DNA of 64,000 nucleotides, taken from assembly GCA_030435675.1 (NCBI GenBank), contig CM059623.1:4242012-4306011 (forward strand). Reading direction: 5' to 3'. The position numbers were made by a program, and so were the translations under genes. The notes under the pieces were generated by a model that saw only the letters and a list, made by a program, of their open reading frames with translations, did no database searches and was not told where the DNA came from. This document shows positions 1 through 13,017 of this stretch, piece by piece; position 1 is the stretch's first letter, and each line of letters starts with the position of its first letter. Source of the DNA: Steinernema hermaphroditum. Lineage: Eukaryota > Nematoda > Chromadorea > Rhabditida > Steinernematidae.

Positions 1-3
1 ATT

Positions 4-478
4 ATGGCTTCGAATGGCCTGGTTGCCGCTGCGGGACTTCTCGTTTATCGACGCACGCCCACGGTTCAGTACCTCTTCTTGCAAGCGTCATACCCTCCTC
101 ACCATTGGACTCCTCCTAAAGGTGCTATAGGCCACTGGTCTTTGAAGCTATGTCGCTTATTTAGGCCACGTTGATCCTGGAGAGGACTTCTGGACAGCGG
201 CTCTTCGAGAGACCCAAGAAGAGGCCGGAATTCTCGAGGAGCAGCTCCTTGTCCATCGCGATTTCTGTTACGATATGCGCTATGAGGCTAATGGAAAGCC
301 GAAACAGGTTAAATATTGGTTGGCGAAGCTAAAGGAGGGCGAGAAGGTGCAGCTTTCACACGAGCACGACAACTGGCAGTGGTTGGAGCTAGACACGGCT
401 GTCAAAACGTCTAAGTTTCCCGAGATGGAGAAGATGCTCCGAGAAGCCGATGGCTACCTTCAAAAGCAGCAAGCTTAA
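4..478 (+). CDS. ndx-4: Ap4A hydrolase (Nudix family, NUDT2/NDX-4-like), two exons
   Basis: Predicted exons are 4-121 and 165-478, with a 43-bp intron (122-164, GT...TTTAG), giving 143 residues; NUDT2-type enzymes are close to this length. The family asymmetrically cleaves diadenosine tetraphosphate to ATP and AMP and acts in the cytosol. The intron is removed exactly within the Nudix box, whose joined form reads G-H-V-D-P-G-E, then ALRETQEEAGI, so the GX5EX7REUXEEXGU signature is complete (about residues 41-63). HHWTPPKG just before the box and LSHEHDNWQWL after it are typical of the Ap4A hydrolase subfamily. The start ATG is 3 bases from the window edge; it gives the expected N-terminus (hydrophobic GLVAAAGLLVYRR), but promoter and leader lie outside. 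rpb-2 begins 232 bp downstream on the same strand, suggesting an operon. Family assignment is firm; the symbol is by analogy with C. elegans. Confidence 0.9.
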
Positions 479-693
479 TCTTTTTTGATTTGCCCTGTCC
501 TAGCTTAGTCCTCCACTTTATTGTATTGCTGTTGTTGTTGCTGTTCTGCGCGATCGGTCGATGATTATCGAAGCCGCTTCCCTTCGAGACCTTCGACGTT
601 CGTTTAACCGCGCTGTTTTCGAATTTTTCACTCGTGAACGTGTTTTCGTGTCGATTCGAGTTCTTTTCCGAGAGCGCAAAATAAAGCAAAACT

Positions 694-701
694 TCTTTCA
701 G
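694..701 (+). promoter_or_regulatory. Probable spliced-leader trans-splice acceptor for rpb-2
   Basis: A CTTTCAG acceptor lies nine bases before the rpb-2 ATG, with no in-frame upstream exon apparent. This is the usual arrangement for a nematode trans-spliced mRNA. Which leader (SL1 or SL2-type) is used cannot be read from the sequence. Confidence 0.6.
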
Positions 702-710
702 GCTTAAAAT

Positions 711-4659
<3,949 letters not shown>

Positions 4660-4713
4660 ACGTAGTACGGTTGACACGTCGATTCTTGTGTTGTTAATGT
4701 GTTGTGCAAAGGG

Positions 4714-4719
4714 AATAAA
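4714..4719 (+). terminator. Polyadenylation signal AATAAA of rpb-2
   Basis: A canonical AATAAA hexamer lies 55 bases after the rpb-2 stop codon and is followed by T-rich sequence. It is the only hexamer between rpb-2 and the next gene. Confidence 0.6.
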
Positions 4720-4874
4720 TTATTTTTGGACTACCGAGGCTCTACTGGAGGTTGCTCTCCATCGATATTTTGGACAGCTTGTGTAGTTAGGTTGAATTCG
4801 ATGTTGTTGCTACTTGACCTCGCGTACTCACTCATTCTCAACCTTATTCCATGCCAGATTGTCGGTAACAGATG

Positions 4875-4882
4875 TGTTTCAG
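4875..4882 (+). promoter_or_regulatory. Probable trans-splice acceptor for the NCBP2AS2-like gene
   Basis: GTTTCAG ends eight bases before the ATG at 4891. Together with the 231-bp gap from the rpb-2 stop, it fits a downstream operon gene in a nematode. Confidence 0.5.
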
Positions 4883-4890
4883 CTGCCTCC

Positions 4891-5157
4891 ATGTGGCGAA
4901 TCGTCCGACAACTTCTGAATCAGGAACACGTGATTCAGCGCGTAAGTTACCGTCGCCGCTCTTCACTGTTAAGCCGTCCATTCCAGATGGCCGATTCGCG
5001 ACCCATGCGCCTAGCTGCCCGATTCGCCATTTCAACGTTCTACACCGGAAGAGAAGCTCTCCTCAAGGCGTCGCCTCTCGGTCGCATCTACAACAAGACG
5101 AAGGCTCTCTTCGGAGAGGAGTTTCGGAAGTCTCTTGAACAGAAGAAGCTGAAGTGA
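4891..5157 (+). CDS. NCBP2AS2: Small NCBP2AS2-like microprotein, two exons
   Basis: Exons 4891-4941 and 4987-5157 are separated by a 45-bp intron (GTAAGT...TTCCAG) and encode 73 residues. The first exon gives MWRIVRQLLNQEHVIQR and the second begins MADSRPMRLAARFAIS. This resembles the N-terminal half of the vertebrate NCBP2AS2 microprotein, which has the pattern LL-x-S/N-x...L-x-ESRPIRRAAQ near its start. The remainder is basic and helical with no obvious membrane span. The vertebrate protein is about 99 residues and has been linked to mitochondria; a precise role here is unknown. The acceptor before the ATG and the close downstream position suggest co-transcription with rpb-2. The gene model is well supported by splice signals and frame; the family name rests on my recognition of the SRP motif region. 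Confidence 0.65.
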   Translation: MWRIVRQLLNQEHVIQRVSYRRRSSLLSRPFQMADSRPMRLAARFAISTFYTGREALLKASPLGRIYNKTKALFGEEFRKSLEQKKLK

Positions 5158-5376
5158 TTTTTTTGGATGCGAATGTGATTTTGCAGTTTTTAGTGTTTGT
5201 AGAAAAAGACGGGATATGCAGAATAGATTATTATTACTACTCATCTCATTAGTGTGACAGGGATTTATGGTCGGGGTAATTTCAATGGGTTTGCAAGGTC
5301 CTCGTGGTGGGACCGCTAAAATACCGTAATTTTGCGATGTACCCGACATTTACAAGGGAGATTGCAGACTTTCTAA

Positions 5377-6204
5377 TGTATCCCTCACGAAACTCTTCCA
5401 AAGCTCCCACCACGAAAAATTGGCGCGCCATTTCCTGCCATCGGCAGTATTACAATGGAAATCGGTGATTATCACATTTTTCTCGCGAGCTGCGCGATTT
5501 CGCTAGAATCTCTGAGCGTAACTTTGTTCAGCGTAACTTTCTGCGTCGAATGAACCCGGGTTTGTATCGATCTGAGCGAAATCCACAGAGAAATAAGCTT
5601 TACATTAATTTGCCTTATCAACATCCCGGGTTTTGGCCCATTTCTGGCATAGGACAGGGAACTTTTAAGCGATTTACACAGAACAGCGAACCATCAAGCA
5701 TCAAACTATCAACCATAAGAACAGATGCAGAGGAGAAACACATGCAGCTACGGTGTTCCTCTTTCGCTGGCTTGCATCATCGGCCATCGGATTCCAAAAG
5801 TGGAGAATACTCAGAGTCGAGCTCTGAGTCGTCTTAACTGTACTTGCTTGATGTTATTGTCGATAGTTTGATGCTTGTTGGTTCGCTGTTCTGTGTAAAT
5901 CGCTTAAAAGTTCCCTGTCCTATGCCAGAAATGGGCCAAAACCCGGGATGTTGATAAGGCAAATTAATGTAAAGCTTATTTCTCTGTGGATTTCGCTCAG
6001 ATCGATACAAACCCGGGTTCATTCGACGCAGAAAGTTACGCTGAACAAAGTTACGCTCAGAGATTCTAGCGAAATCGCGCAGCTCGCGAGAAAACTGTGA
6101 TAATCGCCAATTTCCATTGTAAACCTGCCGATAGCAGGAAATGGCGCGCGAATTTCCCGTGGTGGGACCTTTCCGAATTTCGGAAGAGTTTCGTGAGGGA
6201 TACA
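5377..6204. repeat. Large internal inverted repeat (about 340-bp arms) inside the 5.3-7.0 kb element
   Basis: Sequence from 5377 to about 5712 reappears in reverse complement from about 5853 to 6204 with only scattered mismatches. The two arms therefore produce nearly identical short ORFs on opposite strands. The spacer of about 140 bp holds the transposase tail. A transcript through it would fold into a long hairpin. Confidence 0.85.
5721..5837 (+). pseudogene. C-terminal tail of a DDE transposase
   Basis: The reading frame ends in LRCSSFAGLHHR followed by an acidic serine-rich tail and a stop at 5837. The transposase at 32.55-33.15 kb ends in the same style: LHCSSFAGVDYR followed by a D/S/E-rich tail. 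Only about 38 residues are present here; the catalytic domain is replaced by palindromic arm sequence. The call is a fossil fragment of the same family. Confidence 0.65.
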
Positions 6205-7378
6205 ATAACTTGTTTCGTTGATTTTGCGCGATCTACGATGTTTTGGCAGAAATTCCTAATATATTTTTGTAGAGAATTGAACGCCGCGTCGAATGATATA
6301 TGGCTTGCACCTCAACACTCACTCCACGCGCCAGAATTAAACGATTTATGAAACAGACCACCAGTCTAAGTCAATTTAACAGCATACAGCACTACTGCAC
6401 GCTGGTTATTCATCAGTGTCACCACTATCAGAGTCGTTTGTACTACCATCTGAGTTCCTATGCACTGTAGTGCTTGTTAAGGAACCAATTTTGCATCATT
6501 GAAGCTTGAAGGTGAAATTACTGGTAAAATTCAGACGGTCGCTCCTAGCAAAGAGAGCCTGTAGTAATCATGGTTTTTTCCTGATTCCATACGCATTTTG
6601 AAGCGTCATGGGTCGTGTATCAGCTCTGAAAGGCTTAAAAGCTAAGACAGTGCGTGTGTGTCATGTGAAAAAGGCGCCTCAGGTCACATTAGATGGTACT
6701 AAAATAATTATCGCTTAATAACTCCACGCACGCGCCAGCAAATTGCACAAACTAGGGCTCATTCGAACGAGCAAGTTCCCCTCTTCAAATTCATAGTTCA
6801 CTTTCCCTAGATAACCTCTCGTTCTAGAGTTACGCAGCATTCTCTGACACGACTCAAAGATTCAATGGCAAAACGCCAAAATCTGAGTGCGACGTTTCCT
6901 ACAAACGCACTTTTCGTGTCAGGAGCCTTGACCCATTGAAATTACCCCGACCATAAGCACAACACTCGTCGTCCTCTATGGATACGGTAGTATTAACACG
7001 ACTAATGTCGAGTTTTCGAGTTTTTAGTTTTTACGAGTTTATCTTCTCGTATCGGCTTACACCTTGCGAGACGTCATATATGCACAAAAAGGCACTAATC
7101 ACACCGTAATCGCTGATTTTCCTATGGCTTCGGCTGGAGATGGCATCCGAGAAGAACGATCAGTGGTCCCATTAGTATGCGCGGGCGTTGAAGTGGCGAA
7201 GAGCTTGAATCAAGTCGCAGCGGACGGAGCGGGATCCCATCTTCAGCTGGCAGCGAGTTGCAACGCTTCTTCGGCTTCTCTGGCGGGGCGGGTGGAGTCG
7301 GGCGGTTGTGACGGTCTTCTTGGCAAGACGGTAGAACTACGGCTTCCTGGTGTTCCAGGCCTTCTGGGAGCCGGGGCG

Positions 7379-7498
7379 ATCATTGCGTCCGCAATGACGA
7401 CCGAGAACGACCTCTCACTCAACTCATTCGGCTCAGACAGCCTCAGAGAGAGAGCGAGTGGACGACCCGACCGATCGCTGAGGACACAAATGAAAGAC
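7379..7498 (+). repeat. Dispersed repeat, copy A (mate at 42068-42183)
   Basis: This block closely matches 42068-42183, with the shared string CTCAGACAGCCTCAGAGAG at its centre and a common end ACAAATGAAAGAC. Weaker similarity reaches back to about 7178 (GCGCGGGC...GAAG...GAAGAGC). In one frame both copies read EN-D-x-SL-x-SFGSDSLRER, so the family may derive from a coding sequence, but after that motif the frames diverge. An open frame spans 7064-7501; I do not call it a gene. Confidence 0.7.
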
Positions 7499-7559
7499 TA
7501 GCCGCTCAGGCCGCCTACGGCGGCCTTCACGTCTAGGTTGCTTCATGCTTAATGCTTTT

Positions 7560-8290
7560 GCTTTTTCCCCATGCGAAATGCTCAATGCGTTCATGCTTTA
7601 TGCTTCCTGTCTGAACTGACCCTGCTGTCTGAAACTGAACCTGTCTATGTCTACGCTCACCGCTTCATTCCACCCATCCTCAAATCATGCGCCCGGTCCA
7701 TGACCCATTCCATCACCGGTCCATGCTTGATCTTATACCCCGCCCATGCTCCGTCTCATCCACGATCCGTACCTCATTCCATGCCCCGTTCATTCCTGAG
7801 TTCTTCACCGTTCCTTTCCGCCCTTATTCTATACACCGCTCTTGACTCATGTGTGATCCGATGACTTCCTATCTCCGACCCATGCTTAAGGTCAGATGCC
7901 CACTCGGATGCTCAGATGCGTGGTAAAAAGCTCAGATGCCAGCTCAGACTCTCTTCATGCATGTGCAAAGATTCACAGATCCCTATATGTTGCGCAGATG
8001 ATTTCCCTCCCCCTGAGAGCAAAGCTCATCCCTTTCCCGGACCATGCCTCTATGCCCAGGCAAATCTTATACTCCGTTCATGATCATCCCATTCCCGTTC
8101 ATGCCCCATCCCGTCTCCGGTCCATGCCCCATCCCTTCGATACGTCATCCTATGCCGCGTCCATGCTGATCCCTTCCCCATTGCCTACTCCTACTTCACG
8201 CCTCATCCCATTCCCGTTCATGCTCAACCCCGTCCCCGGCCTATGCTCATGACTGGTCCAAGCGTTTTCCCTTCCCCAATTCATGCTGAA
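7560..8290. repeat. Degenerate C/T-rich low-complexity array (CCCATCCC / CCGTTCATGC units)
   Basis: The stretch is dominated by irregular returns of TTCATGC, CCATGCCCC, CATCCC and TTCCCGTTC. The units are too diverged to give one clean period. No protein homology was seen; the open frames here follow from the compositional bias. Confidence 0.7.
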
Positions 8291-8914
8291 TTCTAATTCA
8301 TCTATATGCTCAAATGCTCGCTTAGATGCTTACTCAGATGCTCTGATACCCGCTCGCGGCGCTCAGATGCTCATATTCCCGCTCAGATGCTCAGACGCCT
8401 GCTGAGATGCCTGAGATGAGATGCTCCGATCGTCAGATGCTTAGATACCCCTCAGATGCTCGCCCTAATGCCTGGAGGACTGCTAACATGCTCGCTCAGA
8501 GGACCTGAGATGCTCAGGTGCCCGCTGAGACGCGTGCTCCGATCATCAGATGCGCACTCCGGTGCTCAGATGCCTGCTGAGATGCTTGCTCCGATGATTA
8601 GATGCCCGCTGAGGAGCTCCGATCACCAGATGTATGCTCTCGGTACTCACATGCCTGCCCATGCTTCTTAGATGCTCGCTAAGATTGTCAAGATGCCTGC
8701 CCAAGTGATCAGAGGCCTGCTCCGATGCTCAGATGCTTAGAAGCCCGCTCTGATGCTCACTCAGATGCTTAGATGCCTACTCACGGCGCTCAGATGCTTT
8801 GCCACCGCCCTATGAGCAAACCTGACCGGTCCACTACCGCCCGCTGAGATGCATGCTCAAGTGATGACATGCGTGCTCCAACGCTCAGATGCTTAGATCC
8901 CCGCTCCTCGATCC
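8290..8914. repeat. Degenerate CTCAGATGC-type minisatellite
   Basis: Units such as GCTCAGATGC, CCCGCTCAGATGCT and GCTGAGATGC recur dozens of times with variable 3-12 bp spacers. The array ends at 8915, where a 24-bp sequence identical to 7475-7498 begins. Confidence 0.8.
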
Positions 8915-8938
8915 TCGCTGAGGACACAAATGAAAGAC

Positions 8939-9570
8939 GTCGACCGCACAAAATTAGCTAGATGAACAGGGTTGGAATTCGAGTCGAAAAGCGACCCACA
9001 AGTCGATTCGAACAAGCATGTAAAAGACAGACAAATGAAAATCCGCGTCAGAGCTGACGACAAATACGAAACGAAGAAAGGGAGGACCACCCACAGCGTT
9101 CCTGTTCGTTTATCGTTTTGGGAGGAGGCTGCATCATCATTTTTGAAATTTTCTGTTTATTGGTGACGTTGTTGGCTCGAGGGCGTGAAGTCGATGTCCA
9201 CTTTCTCGTTGAAAAAATTTCGTAATTTTTTCAGCAGAGAAGAGCAACTAACTGTGGTGCATATGAATCATTTATCTTGCTGGATATGAATTTGAATATT
9301 GTGCTGCAATCGCTGAAATTTTTGAGTCATTCCTTTTGCCGCTCGGATGAGTCAGTTTTCGGACTGAGTAGAATCACTCAAAACTCACTGTTCGTTTCGA
9401 AATTGCGATTTTCTCATCGCCAGTGTGCATTGTCATCGTACACTCATCCCTTTCGCTGTATAAGTGTTACTTGCTGTATGATATCGCTCAGTAGTGATTC
9501 TTTCGAAGCAACAGCCGTGTTTCTTATTTGCGCGGATTGGCTACTGTTTTCGTATTTTATAGTGCTCTAA
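8939..9570. other. Intergenic region upstream of the makorin gene; nothing definite
   Basis: No protein-like reading frame, CCCH motif or RNA gene was found here. It presumably contains the promoter of the gene starting at 9578, but no core promoter motif stands out. Confidence 0.4.
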
Positions 9571-9576
9571 TTTCAG
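9571..9576 (+). promoter_or_regulatory. Probable trans-splice acceptor for the makorin-like gene
   Basis: TTTCAG ends one base before the ATG at 9578 and no upstream exon is evident. The alternative, a cis-splice acceptor of a longer gene, would place the ATG internally; no CCCH-coding exon is visible upstream to support it. Confidence 0.5.
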
Positions 9577-9577
9577 T

Positions 9578-10323
9578 ATGGATTCTTCTGGTTTTCCTTC
9601 ACGCTCGACAAGCTCAGGCAGCGCAGCTGCTACCAATCCATCGAAGACACCATCGACGAAGCTTTCCGCTGATGCGGCCGTGTTCGTTCCGTCGTGGCTG
9701 GCTCGCCCGGCCGCCGCTGACAAGACCTGCGGAATCTGCATGGAGAACGTCTGGGGCAAGAACGCTCGTTTTGGAATCCTTCAAAACTGTCGCCATTGCT
9801 TCTGCTTGCAGTGCATTCGAACCTGGCGTCAGTCGTCCGAAATGGAGTCGAAAACGATCAGGTACCGTGATTGAGCTTGACTATTTAAGGTAGATCGATT
9901 TAAGATCGTGTCCTGAATGTCGAATTCACAGCCACTTCGTCATTCCTACCGCCATGTGGGTTGACGAGGGCCCCGAGAAGGACAAGCTGATCAAGGCGTA
10001 TCTGGAGAACATGTCCAAGAAGATCTGCAAGTACTTCAAACCGAGCGATCGTGACTCGTGCAAATTCGGAAACAAGTGCTTCTACCGTCACCAGAACGCA
10101 GATGGATCGCTTGTGGAGAGTGACAGTCCGAATGACATCAGTCGCCGCATCCGTCAAAACCTGCCTCACATGTCGGACTATTTCCTCGATGTGAGCTGTC
10201 GTTTTGTTGTTGTTCTTAACCAGTCACTGTTTATAGGCCCATATGGACGAGTCGTGGGAAGAATATCTGGGACCGGATCTTCTGGCTCTTGCTCTCGACC
10301 GCCAGCCTGGCTGGGGTTATTGA
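9578..10323 (+). CDS. Makorin-type RING E3 ligase with C-terminal CCCH finger, three exons
   Basis: Exons are 9578-9861, 9905-10190 and 10237-10323 (introns 43 and 46 bp), giving 218 residues. A serine/alanine-rich N-terminus is followed by a C3HC4 RING (C51-G-I-C54 ... C71-R-H-C-F-C-L-Q-C ... C97-P-E-C100). The makorin-specific linker follows (RTWRQ, SKTIRSCPECRIHSHFVIP, W-V-x-EG) and then a CCCH finger at about 136-157 (CKYF...C-KFGNK-C-FYR-H). Makorins are RNA-binding ubiquitin ligases; C. elegans LEP-2 is one. This model lacks the N-terminal CCCH fingers normally present in makorins, and none was found in the 600 bp upstream, so it is either a short paralogue or 5'-truncated. It is convergent with syx-18, with only 228 bp between stop codons. 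Confidence 0.88.
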
Positions 10324-10551
10324 TAGCCGTCGTGTGATGCGTTTGTACTATGTTAAAAATAGAAAAGTTTTGTATCCATTGTGCAATTGCCCCCCATCCG
10401 AGTAAGCTGCTGACTGTCATGATAGTATGGCTCAAGGTAGGAGCGCTCCTGGGCCAGATCAAAGCACATTTTGCTGGAAGGGCTTGCGACAGAGCTTACG
10501 CAAAATCATTTACCCGTTATACCAGTCGTGTCCTACAGTTACACACACATG
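10324..10551. other. Shared 3' region between convergent genes
   Basis: This 228-bp gap must hold the 3' UTRs of both the makorin-like gene and syx-18. No AATAAA is present on either strand close to the stops, so variant signals are probably used. Confidence 0.4.
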
Positions 10552-11692
10552 CTATAGGTTATACCAATCCAGAAACAACAGCGTGAAAGCGAGAACAAGC
10601 AAACAAAACATGAAGATCACTCTTCTACTGGCACCGTTTTTGATCGCTTGTCGGATGAAATCGTTTCCGTCCTTGATTTCGTCTACAGTCTTCGCCGCCA
10701 CTTCGTTTAACTGCGAAATTTCTCTCTCTTGGTTCATAATTTTTTCCGAGAAACTTTTCTGGAGGTGCTGCAGTTCTGTAAACTGCTTCTCGATCTTCTC
10801 GACTTCAACATTCGTCGTCTGGAAGCGCTGCCGCAGTTGCTCGTTTTCCATGGCGAACTGCACTCGCTCCGATTCGGATAGTTCCTTCTCTGGCTGAGGC
10901 TCGCCCTGACAGGAAATGTTCATTCTTTCCATGACGCAGTGCTCCTTCTCCGTCAGCTTTGGAGTTTTGCTGGATCGCGTCTCGATACATTTTGGAGATT
11001 CTCGTTTCATTTTGGGCGACTCGTAGAGTTCGACGAGAGTGGAGAGTCGCGAAAGCTTCTGACGACTTTGCGTTTTGATCAGCCGAACAGTCCTGAAACG
11101 TGCCGATGTAAAGCAGGTCAATCATGGAGCTCAGCATCAGGAAGTGCCTAAAATAACGCACGTACCTCATATCTGTTACAATCTGACAAATTGACTTCAA
11201 ATAAACGTCGAGCAGAGTGCACACGGACAAGAGATGCGGCGCTTCGTCATCTGCACGCAATGTTACGTCGTTTCCGATGCATTCTTGGAGATTTGATATG
11301 TGGACTGAGCACACTCTCATCGCTCGATCTGAAACAGAAACAGTTAAAGTCCGCGCTTATTTTCAAACAAACACACCGGTTTCATGATCTAGTCCGTTCC
11401 TATCCTCGTCGGTCATCATCTGCCGTAGCGGAACTGCACCGAACGAGTCATTCCCGGACATCGTTAGCACATAAGAGGCACGGTTCTCCAGAACCAAATT
11501 GCGCAGCTCCGTTATCGTGGAGGCGACTTGCACACATTTCTTGGAGTATCTCTTGTAGTTCAAGGACGGTTCGGAGCGCTTCGGCGCTTCTTCGATCCGC
11601 TCGACGATGCCCTTCTTCCGCTTCGTCTCCCTCTTCAGCAGAATCGTTTTGGTGTGGGCGCGGAAAAGCGTCGTGTTATCGTGGACTGCCAT
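10552..11692 (-). CDS. syx-18: Syntaxin-18 (ER Qa-SNARE), three exons
   Basis: On the minus strand, exons are 11692-11377, 11328-11166 and 11092-10552 (introns 48 and 73 bp), giving 339 residues. Syntaxin-18 (yeast Ufe1) sits on the ER membrane and receives retrograde Golgi-to-ER vesicles. The N-terminus MAVHDNTTLFRAHTKT matches the Ufe1/syntaxin-18 N-terminal domain. A charged linker precedes the Qa-SNARE heptads in the C-terminal third (FTELQHLQKSFSEKI...EISQLN...TVDEIKDGNDFIRQAIKN). The last 20 residues are a single membrane anchor (VIFMFCLLVLAFTLLFLDWY) followed by the short luminal end NL, as in the animal protein. CTTTCAG five bases before the ATG suggests trans-splicing. All junctions hold frame. 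Confidence 0.93.
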
Positions 11693-11696
11693 TTAC

Positions 11697-11704
11697 CTGA
11701 AAGA
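11697..11704 (-). promoter_or_regulatory. Probable trans-splice acceptor for syx-18
   Basis: On the minus strand CTCTTTCAG ends five bases before the ATG at 11692, and no upstream coding exon is needed because the N-terminal family motif is complete. Confidence 0.5.
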
Positions 11705-12966
11705 GAAGGAGTAAAGAATCAACAGTCAAACATACATAACACGGCAAAATAACGCTCGAATAGGCAAATGATTATTAATAACGCGAATTTCCCCGTAGCG
11801 CTAAGAATAAAGGCTCGGTTTGATTCGCTGCGAGAACATTGCCTTATTCTTTCGCGCTGAGAGGAAATTCGCGCTAAGGTCTTGGAGAACACGAGTGTCA
11901 ATGATGTGAAGCTTCACTTCCAAATCAACTGCTGTTGAATCCTTGTTACTTTGCGATTGTTATGTTCACGAAAAGTTGTTTGATTTGTCAGGGGAAAGTT
12001 CTTTTCTTCCCTTTTTACGCATTCGAACCAATTGCTTTCGATCGTTCGGCGCCACGGTGGCTCATTTCGACGGTTCCCACACTTCCCTCCGGATGACAGA
12101 ACAAAGGTAAATTAAACGCCTTTGGCCCCAGATCGTCTGCCTCCACAGCGAATCATTTGTCACCGCCTGATTGAATGATGGATGCGTGGTGGTCCCCCGG
12201 CGTTCTTCGCCGCCACCGCAACCGATCGTCCACTTCGTGTCGCGCGCGAATCGCGTGGCGGCAACTTGAAAGCGACAAATTACTTTCGATGATTTACGCA
12301 AATGATCAACTCGGCGATTTCTTCTCTAAATACACATCGAATCGAATTTTGTTGCAATCAAAAAAGTGCGCGAAGATTTTATCGCTTCGCGTCGACCGTT
12401 TTTTTTTTTTGATTGGTACTTTTACGAGCGTGAATCTCTGATGCAAAACGGTGGCAAGATGCTGTGGGTTCTTGGAAGGCGCATCTTTGCTGCGTTTGGA
12501 CGAATATGGCAATTATCGTGTCATCGTGGTAAGGCGGATTGAGGCTGATCCGATCGATGGTGGTGGGATGACAAATTGGTTATCGCTGTTGGAGATCAAT
12601 CGGTTGACGCGCGACAGAGAACGGTTTCCGCCTGAGTGCACTGAAAATCGAAATGCGTACCGGGAAGTAGTGCAGATTTTATGCTGTGCATTAATTTTCA
12701 ATTAATTCGGAGATGGAGTTGTCATTGCCAGCGGGTGGTTCCTGATACATTCAGAATCAGGAACGGTTCCACAGCCGTTCGGTTTATAAAAAAGCGAAAC
12801 TGTTCCAAAACACACGAATGTTGCACAAATGCGGATCCCAAAATATCTCACAGACGCTGTCTGCAGAATACAAGCGGCTATTCAGTCCACGGCGGATTCG
12901 CATTCGGTGATAACCTTTAGACGGGATCGGTGGTGAGTGCTTTGCTCCGTCACTTCAGCTAACGTT
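11705..12966. other. Intergenic region between syx-18 and the gene at 13.0 kb
   Basis: The two genes are divergent, so this 1.26-kb stretch should hold both promoters. Short ORFs exist on both strands but none has splice support or family similarity. A T10 tract is at about 12401-12410. No other element was recognised. Confidence 0.4.
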
Positions 12967-12976
12967 TCCTTTTCAG
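12967..12976 (+). promoter_or_regulatory. Probable trans-splice acceptor for the gene at 13018
   Basis: CCTTTTCAG is followed by 42 bases and then the first ATG of the predicted gene. The spacing suits a trans-spliced leader. Confidence 0.4.
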
Positions 12977-13017
12977 AGCGGAGAATCGGAACGTGTCCGT
13001 CACTGTATCCCGGAAAG

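Larger units (their letters stand above)
5268..6953. mobile_element. Non-autonomous Tc1/mariner-superfamily-like element with terminal inverted repeats and internal palindrome
   Basis: The ends are inverted copies of a motif beginning TGGTCGGGGTAATTTC, at 5268-5290 and 6931-6953, each flanked directly by TA (5266-5267 and 6954-6955). That matches the TA target duplication of the IS630/Tc1/mariner superfamily. Beyond the core, the arms keep partial similarity (AAGG(C)TCCT). Inside lie a long inverted repeat (5377-6204) and the C-terminal tail of a DDE transposase (5721-5837), but no catalytic region, so the element cannot encode its own transposase. The matching tail at 33.1 kb suggests which family mobilised it. 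The boundaries are read directly; the superfamily assignment is inferred from TA and the tail. Confidence 0.75.

Noticed and set aside
5550..6205. Mirror-image ORFs of 95 and 123 codons starting MNPGLYRSERNPQ
   Set aside because: They are the two arms of one palindrome read on opposite strands. Only the last 38 codons of the plus ORF show transposase similarity.
7064..7501. 145-codon plus ORF as a protein-coding gene
   Set aside because: Its 3' part is a dispersed repeat found again at 42.1 kb with a frame-changing indel, and no intron or acceptor signal supports a gene.
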